DNA of 64,000 bases from Anthoceros angustus (lineage: Eukaryota; Streptophyta; Anthocerotopsida; Anthocerotales; Anthocerotaceae), in assembly GCA_010909165.1 (NCBI GenBank), contig MU008159.1:310001-374000 (forward strand), written 5' to 3'. A program made the translations under genes and the position numbers. This document shows positions 50,226 through 63,100 of this stretch, one piece after another. Each line of letters starts with the position of its first letter. The first letter of the stretch is position 1. The notes beneath the pieces were generated by a model. That model saw only the letters and a list, made by a program, of their open reading frames with translations, made no database searches and had not been told where the DNA came from.

Positions 50226-52312
50226 GTTGTCTCAGAACCCCATTTTATTAACCATCCAGTACATGTCTCATTTCACTGCTTTTCGGTGATTTGCGAACCC
50301 ACCCATGCATCCGAGCCCAAAAGAAGACCTAATGTGCGTCCACATATGGACACACCTTTGTACCAAGTGGTAGGATGGTAGGCGCCTTATGCTCCAAAGG
50401 CTGAGTGCGACGTCGCACTTATACTCCAAAGAGGTGCAATACACGGGTTTGGAGAGGGTTGCGTCAATACTTGTGTAGGCAAGCACTTTCGTTCAAGTTG
50501 CACACACTTGCCACCGCACCAACACTCACATCAATTCTCTTTTCAAACCCCGTGATTGAGCAATCCTGGCGGGCATACCTCGACTGGCCCCTCCGTGTCG
50601 AGATAAGCGCACTTAGATCTGCATTGGGCCCCCCTGAGAATTGGACAAGGTAAAGGATGGTGAGGCCTCCTCAACCGTTCTTGATCAAACTCTTGAGCTT
50701 ACATTTCTTCTTGTCAAGTCCACGCTTTCAACCTTAATCTATCCATGGGTGGCACATGGAGCAAGTCGATCTTAAATTCAAAATCTCTGGCGAGCTTGGC
50801 TATAGTTCGTCTCGAACACCTAGTCAGCCGTAGTGGGCGCCACAAAGGTATAGACAGTCCTCCTTCGAGCCTCACCGAAATACTCACCCATTTGGTCAAA
50901 ACCCCGGGCGACCAGCCCTCTTTCTTCGACATACCGGCTCACTAGGGCTCGCAGTGGGCAGATGCTCTTATACTTGTGTTCGATACATCCGATGTGCTTT
51001 CATTACTCAAGGACAAATCATCTATTCTATTTATTTTCTTGCTTCTCTACAAAACATTGTGAAACATTGTCGCCTTCAAAAGGTTGGCCATTAGAAACCA
51101 CCATCATACATGTCTAATTTTGGAAAATGTAGCTCATCTAGAAACCAAGGCCTATGCATCTATGCGCATCAAACTCGAATGAGCGACATTTGGCGCACCA
51201 ATCAAAGAGATCCAGCAAGTCACTAAGGGCACATAGAGTAAGGCCAAAAGGTTTTACATGTTGTATACAAAGCGAATGTGGAATATAACATCAACCAACA
51301 AATGATTTTCAAAATAATATTCATGACTTTACGCCTAGATACCGGATGATTTACAAATTTTTCAAACCACTAAAATCAACACTCCATCCTAGTATTGATA
51401 CGCCTCTAGGTTGCTTAACAAAGGAGTTGTTACAAAGTTTTCAAAGCGCCAAAACAAGCCATCCTAGCTAATACCCAAGAGTAACAAGTTCTCAAAGCAC
51501 CAAGCAACCCCATCCTAGTACTAATCGACCCAAGAGTCCTTCTAAAGTCAAGCACCCCATCCTGTAATTGACCCAAGAGTGCTTAACCTGGAGTTCTACC
51601 ATTGAGTCTATCTCGATCCCTCGAGTTCATAGTGTCTATTAAAGACAAGAATACAAAATATATATATTTACGGACGTCCTCGATCCACTCCACCATTTCC
51701 ATCTCTGGACGCCCACAAGATTGGGGTCTCTAAAATGCGCCGGACGTCCGGCGCAGTTTTAGCAGACTCGCGCCAATGTGCCGAACGTCCGCGATTGCTC
51801 CAATTCCTTCTATGTTTTCACTCTAACAATGGAGATCCTGGTTGTGTACTCAGTGCACCGACGCCAGCTACTTTTAGAGTCGTAGTTTGGTCCTCTCGAG
51901 ATGGCCATGATCGCTATCGGTTAATGTTCTTCACAATTGCGCCGGACGTCCGGCCAGCTTGTTTTCTTGCGAATTGCTACTTTTATGTGTTGGCGGACGT
52001 CCCCAGCTTGGCTTGCTGGACTAATTTTGTTTGGTTTTGCCTACTGCTCACCCCGCTAGGAAGTACTATCGCTCATGAAGAGGTGTTTAGGATTCCTAGC
52101 ACCGTTAAAATCCTTGAAATCCCTTCCTTGTGAAGGTGAAATCATGAACCTTCTTCGGCTTAAACCTCATAGCGTAAGTATTCACGAGAAAATAACATGG
52201 TCAATGTCTTTCAAGACATGTCTAAAGAGTGGTTTTGCTAAAGATGATGCATTTTGGCCTGCCGGGGTCATTTTGGTCTTTAGGGACCCAAACCCCTTTA
52301 ATGGAGAATAAC
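50226..52312. mobile_element. Insertion of about 2.1 kb interrupting the gypsy integrase
   Basis: The integrase zinc finger stops at about 52,315 (minus frame ...RRCDACQRVGRPTKR) and the core resumes at about 50,215. The intervening sequence has no retroelement domain. Both ends contain AACCCC, and the interior includes AAACATTGTGAAACATTGT (51,050), a series of CCATCCTAGTA words (51,380-51,560) and five GGACGTCC palindromes (51,670-52,005). No inverted repeats or duplicated target could be fixed, so the class of the insertion is unknown. Confidence 0.45.
51670..52005. promoter_or_regulatory. Cluster of GGACGTCC palindromes
   Basis: CGGACGTCCT at 51,671, GCGCCGGACGTCCGGCGC at about 51,737, GAACGTCCGC at 51,783, GCGCCGGACGTCCGGCC at about 51,939 and GGCGGACGTCCCC at about 51,992. 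The GACGTC core is the C-box/CRE recognised by plant bZIP factors (established knowledge); that the cluster is functional is speculation. Confidence 0.4.
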
Positions 52313-52634
52313 CCCATATCGAGAGCCGCTTTGTAGGTCGCCCAACCCTCTGACACGCATCACACCTCCGAGTGAACTCCCACACATCCTTGTGCATTGT
52401 AGCCCACCAGAACCCTGCATTCAAAATCTTCTTTGCGGTCACCTGTACCGAATAGTGGCCGCCGGCCTCTTCTGCATGTAATGCCTCAGTGACGAGTGCT
52501 GCCTCTCCAGCCTCGAGACACCGTCGGATCTTCTCGTCCGGCCCAAGCTTGTATAGGATGCCTTCCCTTACGCAATAGGGCGCGGCTTTATGGAGAAAAA
52601 CAGCCTGCCCTTCACTAGACAAACCATCGGGCAT
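52182..52634 (-). pseudogene. Ty3/gypsy integrase zinc-binding domain
   Basis: A 150-codon open stretch. HAEEAGGHYSVQVTAKKIL (about 52,475-52,420) and FWWATMHKDVWEFTRRCDAC (about 52,412-52,350) form the H-x(3-5)-H ... C-x-x-C zinc finger typical of gypsy integrase; CREGILYKLGPDEKIRR upstream (about 52,570) is also typical. Reading past about 52,315 enters the insertion. Upstream (52,640-53,060) only short minus fragments are found and no domain is legible. Confidence 0.8.
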
Positions 52635-54989
52635 GATACCCTCGCCGAAAATTTGCGTGCCTCATCACAGAGATACCTTGGGCGAACGCCTCACGTTCTA
52701 ATCTCCGTCCAAAGCTTACCTCGTCGCCTCCACGCTAATGCTTCCAGTAGCCCCAAGTGGCGTGGATCCATTCAAAATCCACTTTCTCCTCGCCGCTGCA
52801 AGTTTCTCACCACGCCCATTTGCATGCTCCTCTCGACAACGCTCGAGTTCTCCCATTCTGGTCCGACCTCGTGTCTAGGTCCACTGGTTACTCCATAGCG
52901 ACCTCCTCGCCTTCCGGCCCCCATGGCCACTCCCTAGTGATTTCCCATGAATCCATCTCCTTCTCCTGCGGGTTTCCTTCGGTGATCATGGGATGAAGCT
53001 CCTTCCCTCCACCAGCGTGGCTCCACTTGCAGCCCTCCCCGAGCTCACCCTTGAGGAGCATTCAGCCTCCTCCTCGCGCCCAAAGTTACACTAAATCGCA
53101 TGCCACACCTACTTACATTCATGGAAAATATCACCAATGGCAAAAATCAATGGACTTGATGTTATTCACTCACCCACATCGAGCTCTCAAGATTTCGAGA
53201 TCCGTGTATGCACCTTGGAATCTCTCGCTTGAGTAACTCCTAATACAAACATCAACTGTCCTGATTGCCTCTGAGTTCTTGTAGGCCGCTCACCGCCATA
53301 CCATTAATGCACCACACCTTGAGGAGATGCGCCGGTGTCGCCGAGGCGCCCCCCTTCTGCGTTAATGGTTTTGTTCTTAGCTCTTGACTTTTCGCAGACG
53401 CACCATTTCATGTACACCATGCATCATGCAACATGCGATCAACATACACTAGCATCTCTACAGATCTATACTATCACTATATGGTCGCTATATAACACGA
53501 TACCATAATTATACTTCGGTCGCTATCTCGGTTGCTACATGACCATACGTACATACATCTTATTGTGTGTATCACATGCCTATGCATACACATTCCACAC
53601 ACATGCATTCCTAAGTTCCTAAGGCACATTCTCCGCCTGCTTGTGTGCTATGACAATCCACGCCACATGCATAGTCATGGTACCTAAACTACCAGTATAC
53701 ACATCAAAGTTGGCATGAGCCAAAGTTACGCTAAACCGCATGCCACGCCACCACTTCACATTCATGGAAAATATCGAGCCTGAATGGCCCCCGCCAAAGT
53801 TGAGGTACATGCTTGTCAAAAGCAGGAGCACCACTTTGGGCACTCATGGGCACACAATCATGAAAGCTAATCACCGATTGCTTATCCAACGGCAATAAAA
53901 GGTACCTAACACGGTCTGCAAGGTTGAGCCGATTTTCATATGCATGGCTCTCCTCATCTTCGGATTATGGCTCTGTTTGACTTGTCGAGGCAATGAATGT
54001 GCGGTGGCGGCTTGTTATCATCACTACTCTGAGTCCGAAACTATATATCTCACAGACGTTCGCACCATAGGTTGAGAGGTAGTCAGCGCATATGATCATG
54101 ACTTGCACCGCTAAAAGTACTGCGCATGGCTTTGTCGGTCCATCCGAAGTTGCCATGTCGCAGAAGTTGCGGTAGATCATAAAATGGTGAGGCCGGTAAA
54201 CACATATATACCTTTGGTAACATGAAAATGAGCAAGCCACATCCTCAAAGATTTCATGTCTAGAAATTCATGAGACCCCATATCACTAAAGTGAATGGAG
54301 GATAGTCATCAAACACGGTGCATAAACATATGGTTTTATGTTTTTGTCGCATCTTAATTCGCATAGGATGTCTAGACCCATGGGAGAGTTTTATGCCCCG
54401 CCTTTGCAACTCAAACATATCCAGGCTGATTTGTGGGATGTCACCTTGTAGAGCACTTCATGTGGCTCATGAGACTCTATATACAACAAGAACCGGGGGT
54501 CTATTTTTGCCGGATATTCTGGCGTCCTTTGATTACTTTTCTTAATTGCCATAATATATGCAGGATGTCAAGATGCACAAGAGGGCTTTTCCTCCTTTGT
54601 AAAAATAAATGCTATAAAGAAAGGTACCCCATTGCCCGCATTTGGGCATACACTTGCAAAGTTTTGCTCCTTGCTCGTGAGCATATGTTGGAACCGTGGC
54701 AATATCCATGACACCACATTGCACGCTGGATTAATTTTTTCAAACAAACTCTACCTCAAGTTGTGATGCTCCGCATGCACTTGGTATCATAGTGCATGCA
54801 CACATGCATCCATGCATTATCATGCTTTTGAAAACACGCAGTCACCGGTCCTCGACATAAAGCATGTAGGACCATTTGCACCTATCTATTTAATTAGTCC
54901 TTGGTCCTCAACAAGCAAAACCATTTGTGTCTTTGTTCTCGAGGACTTTTGTACCTTTTTCCATTTATCTTATAGTCTCTCGGACTTTA

Positions 54990-55370
54990 GCCAAAACAAA
55001 CAAACAAACAAACAAAACCATTTGCCATCTATTGAATTAGTCCTTGGTCCTTGGCGATACCATTTGCCATCTATTGAATTAGTCCTTGGTCCTTGAAAAG
55101 CAATACCATTTGCCATCTATTGAATTAGTCCTTGGTCCTTGAAAAGCAATACCATTTGCCATCTATTGAATTAGTCCTTGGTCGCCAAGCAATGCCATTT
55201 GCAATCTATTTAATTAGTCTTGGGTCCTTGGTCCTTGACAAACAAGACCATTTACTATTTATGTAATTCGTCCTTGGTCCTCGACAACCAAGACCAAATG
55301 ATTTGAAAAGCTATTTTTTAATAAGTCCTTGGTCTCGACATCCAAGACCATTTGCTAATGTCAAAATAAC
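54990..55370 (+). repeat. AAAC microsatellite and 46 bp minisatellite, array unit 1
   Basis: ACAAACAAACAAACAAAC is followed by about four good units of ACCATTTGCCATCTATTGAA / TTAGTCCTTGGTCCTTGAAA and four degenerate ones. The homologous position at 19 kb has fewer. Confidence 0.85.
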
Positions 55371-58300
55371 TATCTAGCTAGCTATATGCATTATACAATA
55401 CTTTAGGTAGCCATGCCATAACATTGTCTTGCTCGATTGTCTAGTGGAAGAGGTAGACGGCGAGTTCTTGCGAGATCATTCTCCAAGGAGGACCACGGCG
55501 CCACCACCACGGCATCTAGCCGTGAGGCAGGGTATACACGGAATACATTATGATGGATCCGGAGCGGCGAGGATGCGTATGTGGAGTGTGCACAAGGAGG
55601 CGAAGAGCTAGTGTTGGAGGCGAGGCGCAGTGGAGGCGCGGTGGAGCGCAGTGCAGCGCAGTGGAGGCAGCAGCGCGGTGAAGCGCCGTGGAGGAGCAAC
55701 AGGGCGCGGCGTCCGGGTGGATCCGGGAACTGGGATGGGCTGGGCAGTAGTATCAACCACTGGTCATGCTTGCTGACCCCGGATGTTGTCTCTCAATAGG
55801 CATGGGGTGGCCGGACAATTTTCCCATCCGAGTTGGCGTGGCCATCCTGCGGAGACACCCGAGATGCACCCTCAAATTAGCAATAGGAGTAGAGATCCAC
55901 TTTTGGGGGCCCATACGTCACGAGAGTTCCACATTCAAATGGGCACGTTGGGGACTCCACCCTAGGAGCCCGGCCGGCAGCTTGGGGCGCAACCCTTAGT
56001 AGCCCAACCCTTGGAGGCCGAACCCAGAGCCCGACTTGGAACCTAAGCCACGACTCGTGTTACATGTCTCACGAGGCCGACCCCCTATTGGCCCGCCGCA
56101 TGGAATAAGTAAAAAGCATCGCCCGAGTCTAAATGATGGAGCTAGGTGTATGCGTGGATTGCCACACTCTTGTGTGTACTCTTTTGAGAGTAATTAATTG
56201 AGCATCAAAGTGGTTAGTACATGGCCCGCTACTTGGAGGCCTAGTGTATGTTTTGTAATAATCTTGTTATTTATAAAATAAAGTTCCACTCCATAACAAA
56301 ACAACACAAAAAGTTCCTTCTATTTTATGAGATTCCTCAAGTTCCTTGGGTCCGAGTGTATTGGCGAGAACCTAAGCCACTGTGTTGCTTGCAGCGTATG
56401 ATATAAGCCGTAAGTATCTACGCTTTGAGGAGATATCATGCTATAGTTAATGCTCTAACGAGTACATTGTTGTGGGTACAATTAGCCCTTGTCGTCTTCT
56501 TTAACTCATCTTCCTAAGAAAGAAAACAATTCTGAGACTTTCTAAGCACATGGTGCGCCTGGCGGAGACCAAGAAGAGGATCGGGCGAAGGATAGGAGAA
56601 ACTCTTTATGGAGGAAAGCAAGTAAGGATTCCATACTTTGAGACAAGTGTGAGGCGAGGTCGGTTTAAAGATAGGACAAAATGTAGAACCATTTCGATAT
56701 ATTACATTAGCTTGTTCGCAAGCGGGTAATCAATTGAGGGAGAGAAGATGAAGGGATGTCGCGCCACGAGTTGCATATGTCATGGTACCTAAACTACCAG
56801 CGAAGCACATCAAAGTTGCCATGAGCCAAAGTTACACTAAATCGCATGCCGCCACCTACTTACATTCATGGAAAATATCACGCGAATGGCAAAATCAATG
56901 GACTTGATGTTATTCACTCACCCCTGGCAGCTCACAAGATTTCGAGATCTGTATATACGCACCTTGGAATCTACGCTTTGGTAACTCCTAATACAAACAT
57001 CAACAATCCGATGCCGGATTGCCTCTCAATTCTTGTAGGCCGCTACAGCCGCCATACCATTAATACACCACCACCTTGAGGAGATGCGGTGTGTCGGCGC
57101 TGGTCCTTGCGTTAATGTTTTGTTCTTAGCTCTTGACTTTGCGATGCGCACCATTTCATGTGCACCATGCATCATGCAACATGCGATCAACATACACTAG
57201 CATCTCTACGGTATCTATACTATCACTATCACTATGGTCGCTATATAACCACGATCCATAATTATCACAGTGCTACTCGGTTACATGACCATACATACAT
57301 CTTATCTGTGTGTATCACATGCCTATGCATACACATTCCACACACATGCATTCCTAAGTTCCTAAGGCACATTCTCCACTTCCTTGTGTGCTATGACAAT
57401 CACACGCGCCATACGCCATTGTCTGATGGTACCTAAACTACCAGCGAGAAGCACATCAAAGTTGCGCGCAGGCCAGTTACGCTTAAACCGCATGCCCCGG
57501 CCACCTACTTACATTCATGGAAAATATATCGAGGCACGAATGGCCCCCGCTCAAAGTTGGGCTGTACTTGTCAAAAGCAGGAGCACCACTTTGGGCACTC
57601 ATGGCGGCACAATCATGAAAGCCAATCACCGATTGCTTATCAGCGACACAATAAAGGTACCTAACACGGTCTGCGGTTAGGGTTGAGCCGATTTTCATAT
57701 GCATGGCTCTCCTCATCTTGATTGTGGCTCTGTTTGACTTGTCGAGGCAATGAGATATGTGAGGCAGAATTGGTTTAAAGATAGGACAAAATGTAGAACC
57801 ATTTCGATATATACGGTAGCTTGTTGCCGAAAGCGGGTAATCAATTGAGGGAGAGAAGATGAAGGGATGTCGCATGCATAGTCATGGTACCTAAACTACC
57901 AATGTATACATCAAAGTTGCCCATGAGCCAAAGTTACACTAAATCGCATGCCGGCCACCTACTACATTCATGGAAAATATCACCGAATGGCAAAATCAAT
58001 GGACTTGATGTTATTCACTCACCCATTGAAGCTCACAAGATTTCGAGATCTGTATGTCCGCACCTTGGAATCTCGCTTTGAGTAACTCCTAATACAAACA
58101 TCAACAACCGGCTGCCCTTGATTGCCTCAGAGGCGCCAGCCGCTCATACCATTAATGCACCGCCACCTTGAGGAGATGCGCCGCCGAGTAGCGTTAATGG
58201 TTTTGTTCTTAGCTCTTGACTTCCGCGCTTTCCATTTCATGTACACCATGCATCATGCAACATGTCGATCAACATACACTATCTCTACGATATCTATCAC

Positions 58301-59817
58301 TATCACTATATGGTCGCTATATAACCACGATACCATAATTATACCTGTCGCTATACTGCTCGGTTGCTACCACCACACGTACATACATTATTGTGTATCA
58401 CATGCCTATGCATACACATTCCACACACATGCATTCCTAAGTTCCTAAGGCACATTCTCACTGCTCTGCTTGTGTGCTATGACAAGCACACGCCGTACGC
58501 ATAGTCATTATGGTACCTAAACACCGAGCACATCAAAGTTGCGCATGAGCCAAAGTTCGCTAAACCGCATGCCTGCCACCTACTTACATTCATGGAAAAT
58601 ATCGCACGAATGGCCCCCGCTCAAAGTTGGGGTGTACTTGTCAAAAAGGAGCACCACTTTGGGCACTCATGGGCAGACAATCATGAAAGCCAATCACCGT
58701 TGCTTATCCAACGACAATAAAGGTACCTAACATGATCTGCGGTTAGGTTGAGCCGATTTTCATATGCATGGCTCTCCTCATCTTGATTGTGCTCTTTTGA
58801 CTGTGCAATGAATGTGCGGGGCAAAACCCGCTCATTATCATCACTACTCTCGAGTCCGAAACTATATATCTCACGGACGTGCACCATAGGTTGAGAGGTA
58901 GTCAAGCGCATATGATCATGACTTGCTCATGAAGAGTGGCTAACGCATGGCTTTGTCGGTCCATCCCAAGCTGCCATGTCGCGAGAAGTTGCGATAGATC
59001 ATAAGAATGGTGAGCCGGTACCAACACATATATGCTTTGGTAACATGAAAATGAGTGCAAGCCACATCCTCAAAGATTTCATGTCTCGAAAATTCATCAA
59101 CCCCATATCACTAAAGTGATGAGGATAGTCATCAAACACCGGTGCATAAACATATGGTTTTATGTTTTTGTCGCATCTTGAATTCGCATAGGATGTCTAG
59201 ACCCATGGAGAGTTTTATATGCCCCGCCTTTGCAACTCAAACATATCCCGATGATTTGTGGATGTCGCAACCGAGCACTTCATGTGGCTCATGAGACTCT
59301 ATATACAACATGAGGCGGGGTCTATTTTTGCTGGATATTTCGTCCTTTGATTACTTTTTCTTAATTGCCATAATATATGCGGATGTCAAGATGCACAAGA
59401 GGGCTTTTCCTCCTTTGTAAAAATAAATGCTATAAAGAAAAGGTACCCCATTGCCCGCATTTGGGCATACACTTGCAAAGTTTTGCTCCTTGCTTCGTGA
59501 GCATATGTTGGAACCGTGGCAATATCCATGACACCACATTGCACGCCGGATTAATTTTTCAAACACCGACTCTACCTCAAGTTGTGATGCTCCCGCATGC
59601 ACTTGGTATCATAGTGCATGCACACATGCATCCATGCATTATCATGCTTTTGAAAACATACATAGTCACGCGGCCTACCTCGACAAGCATGTAGGACCAT
59701 TTGCACCTATCTATTTAATTAGTCCTTGGTCCTCAACAAGCAAAACCATTTGTGTCTTTGTTCTCGAGGACTTTTGTACCTTTTCCATTTATCTTATAGT
59801 CTCTCTCGGACTTTCGC

Positions 59818-60195
59818 CAAAAACAAACAAACAAACAAACAAAACCATTTGCCATCTATTGAATTAGTCCTTGGTCCTTGAAAAGCGATACCATTTGCCA
59901 TCTATTGAATTAGTCCTTGGTCCTTGAAAAGCAATACCATTTGCCATCTATTGAATTAGTCCTTGGTCCTTGAAAAGCAATACCATTTGCCATCTATTGA
60001 ATTAGTCCTTGGTCTCTTAAACCAAATGCCATTTGCAATCTATTTAATTAGTCTTGGTCCTTGGTCCTGACAACAAGACCATTTACTATTTTATGTAATT
60101 CGTCCTTGGTCCTCGACAACCAAGACCAAATGATTTGAAAAGCTATTTTTAATAAGTCCTTGGTCCTCGACATCCAAGACCATTTGCTTAATGTC
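59818..60195 (+). repeat. AAAC microsatellite and 46 bp minisatellite, array unit 2
   Basis: Same organisation as at 54,990, with about four good units (boundaries at each CCTTGGTCCTTGAAAAGC) and a degenerate tail ending at GACATCCAAGACCATTTGC. Confidence 0.85.
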
Positions 60196-63100
60196 AAAAT
60201 AACTATCTAGCTAGCTATATATGCATTATACAATACTTTAGGTAGCCATGCCATAACATTGTCTTGCTAAATTGTCTAGTGGAAGAGGTAGGGAACGAGT
60301 TCTTCGAGATCATTCTCAAGGAGGACCAGAAGGCCACCCACATCTAGATGCACGTGAGGCAGTATACACCGGAATACATGATGGATCCGGCGTGAGGATG
60401 CGATGTGGAGGTGCTGAGAGGCCAAGAGCTAGTGTTGGGCAGTGGCAGGCGCGGTGAGGCGCAAGTGCAGCAGGTGGGCGCACCGCAAGCGCAGCGGTGG
60501 CGCACGTGGAGGAGCAACAGCAGAAGCGTCACAGTGGAGTCCGGCGGAGCTCGGGATGGAGCCGAGCGCGAGTATCAACTCCTGGTCATGCTTGCTCATG
60601 ACCCGATGAGATGTGTCTCTCAATAGGCATGCAGCAGACAATTTTCCCATCCAGAGTTGGCGGGGTGGCCATCCCGCAGACACCCGAGATGCACCTCAAA
60701 TTAGCAATAGGAGTAGAGATCCACTGCAGAGCCTCATACGTGCACGAGAGTTCCATTCAAATGGGCACAAGTTACGGGACTCCACCTAGGAGCCCGGGGC
60801 CGGCGCTTGGGAGCGCAACCTTAGTAGTAGCCCTTGAGGCCGAACCTTGGAGCCCGACCCTTGAACCTAAGCCCCGACTCGTGTTACATGTCTCACGGCC
60901 GACTCCCTCAATTGGCCCGCATGGAATAAGTAAAAAAGCATCGCCGGAGTCTAAATGATGGAGTTTAGGTGTATGCGGATTGCCACACTCTTGTGTGTAC
61001 TCTTTTGAGAGTAATTAATTGAGCATCAAAGTGGTTAGTACATGGCCCGCTACTTGAGGCCTAGTGTGTTTTGTAATAATCTTGTTGTTATAAAATAAAG
61101 TTCCACTCCATAACAAAACAACACAAAAAGTTCCTTCTATTTTATGAGATTCCTCAAGTTCCTTGGGTCCGAGTGTAGTGGCGAGAACCTAAGCCCGCTG
61201 CTTACAGCGTATGATATAATTTATAAGTATCTCACGCTTTGAGGAGATATCATGCTATAGTTAGTATTCTAACGAGCTGTTGTTGTGGGTACAATTAGCC
61301 CTTTGCGTCTTCTTTAACTCATCTTCCAAGAAAGAAAAACAATTACAGACTTCTAAGCACGTGAGTGCGCCGAGAACCGAGAAGGATGAAGGATAGGAGA
61401 AACTCTTTATGGAGGAAAGCAAGTAAGGATTCCATACTTTAGAGATAGAGTGTGTAGAGACAGCGAGTGGTTTAAAGATAGGACAAAATGTAGAACCATT
61501 TCGATATATTCTGATGGCTTGTTCTTGCCAAGCGGGTAATCAATTGAGGAGAGAAGATGAAGGGGATGTCGCGCTTGCACATAGTCATGGTACCTACCAA
61601 CCTGTGAAGCACATCAAAAGCGCCCATGAGCCAAAGTTACACTAAATCGCATGCCTCGCCACCTACTTACATTCATGGAAAATATCAGCCATGAATGGCA
61701 AAAATCAATGGACTTGATGTTATTCACTCACCCAGCCGAGGAAGCTCACAAGATTTGAGATACGTATATACACTTGGAATCTACGCTTTGAGTAACTCCT
61801 AATACAACATCGTAAACAATCAGAAACTGCGGATTGCCTCGACCTTGTAGGCGCTCACGCCGCCATACCATTAATGCACCCCGCCACCTTGAGGAGATGC
61901 GGCGGTGTCGGTGGCAGCCGTCCTTGCGTTAATGGTTTTGTTCTTAGCTCTTGACTTTCTGCGATACGCACCATTTCATGTACACCATGCATCATGCAAC
62001 ATGCGATCAACATACACTAGCATCTCTACGGTATCTATACTATCACTATATGGTCGCTATATAACCACGATACCATAAGTATCCGCTATACTGGTTGCTA
62101 CATGACCATACGTACATACATCTTATTGTGTATCACATGCCTATGCATACACATTCCACACACATGCATTCCTAAGTTCCTAAAGGCTGTTCTCACCCAC
62201 AGAGAAGCTCACAAGATTTCGAGATCCGTATGTCCGCACCTTGGAATCTGCTGAGTAACTCCTAATACAAACATCAACAATCCGGGGATTGCCTCGGTTC
62301 TTGTAGGCCGCTACCGCGCCATACCATTAATGCACCCCGCCACCTTGAGGAGATGCGCCGCCGAGGCGCCGCCTTGCGTTAATGGTTTTGTTCTTAGCTC
62401 TTGACTTTCTGCGCGCATTTCATGTACACCATGCATCATGCAACATGCGATCAACATACACTAGCATCTCTACGGTATCTATACTATCACTATATGGTCG
62501 CTATATAACCACGATACCATAAGTATCCGCTATACTGGTTGCTACATGACCATACGTACATACATCTTATTGTGTATCACATGCCTATGCATACACATTC
62601 CACACACATGCATTCCTAAGTTCCTAAGGCACATTCTCCTCGCTTGTGTGCTATGACAATCACGCCATACATTTTGCATAAAGTCATAATGGTACCTAAA
62701 CTACCAGAAGCACATCAAAGTTGCGCATGAGCCAAAGTTACACTAAATCGCATGCCCGCCACCTACTTACATTCATGGAAAATATCGAGCCTGAATGGCC
62801 CCCACTTGCTCAAAGTTGGGGGCATACTTGTCAAAAGAGCACCACTTTGGGCACTGTGCAGCACAATCATGAAAGCCAATCACCGGTTGCTTATCCAACG
62901 ACAATAAAAGTACTGGCTACCGGATCTGTTGGGGTTGAGCCGATTTTCATATGCATGGCTCTCCTCATCTTGGATTGTGGCTCTGTTTGACTTGTCCGGG
63001 CAATGAATGTCGAGGCCGGCGGCTCCGTTATCATCACTACTCTCGAGAAACTATATATCTCGCGGACGTGCACCATAGGTTGAGAGGTAGTCAGCGCATA

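Noticed and set aside
50226-52312. Terminal inverted repeats of the 2.1 kb insertion
   Set aside because: Only AACCCC-like words are shared by the ends, too short and not at a fixed distance from the integrase breakpoints.
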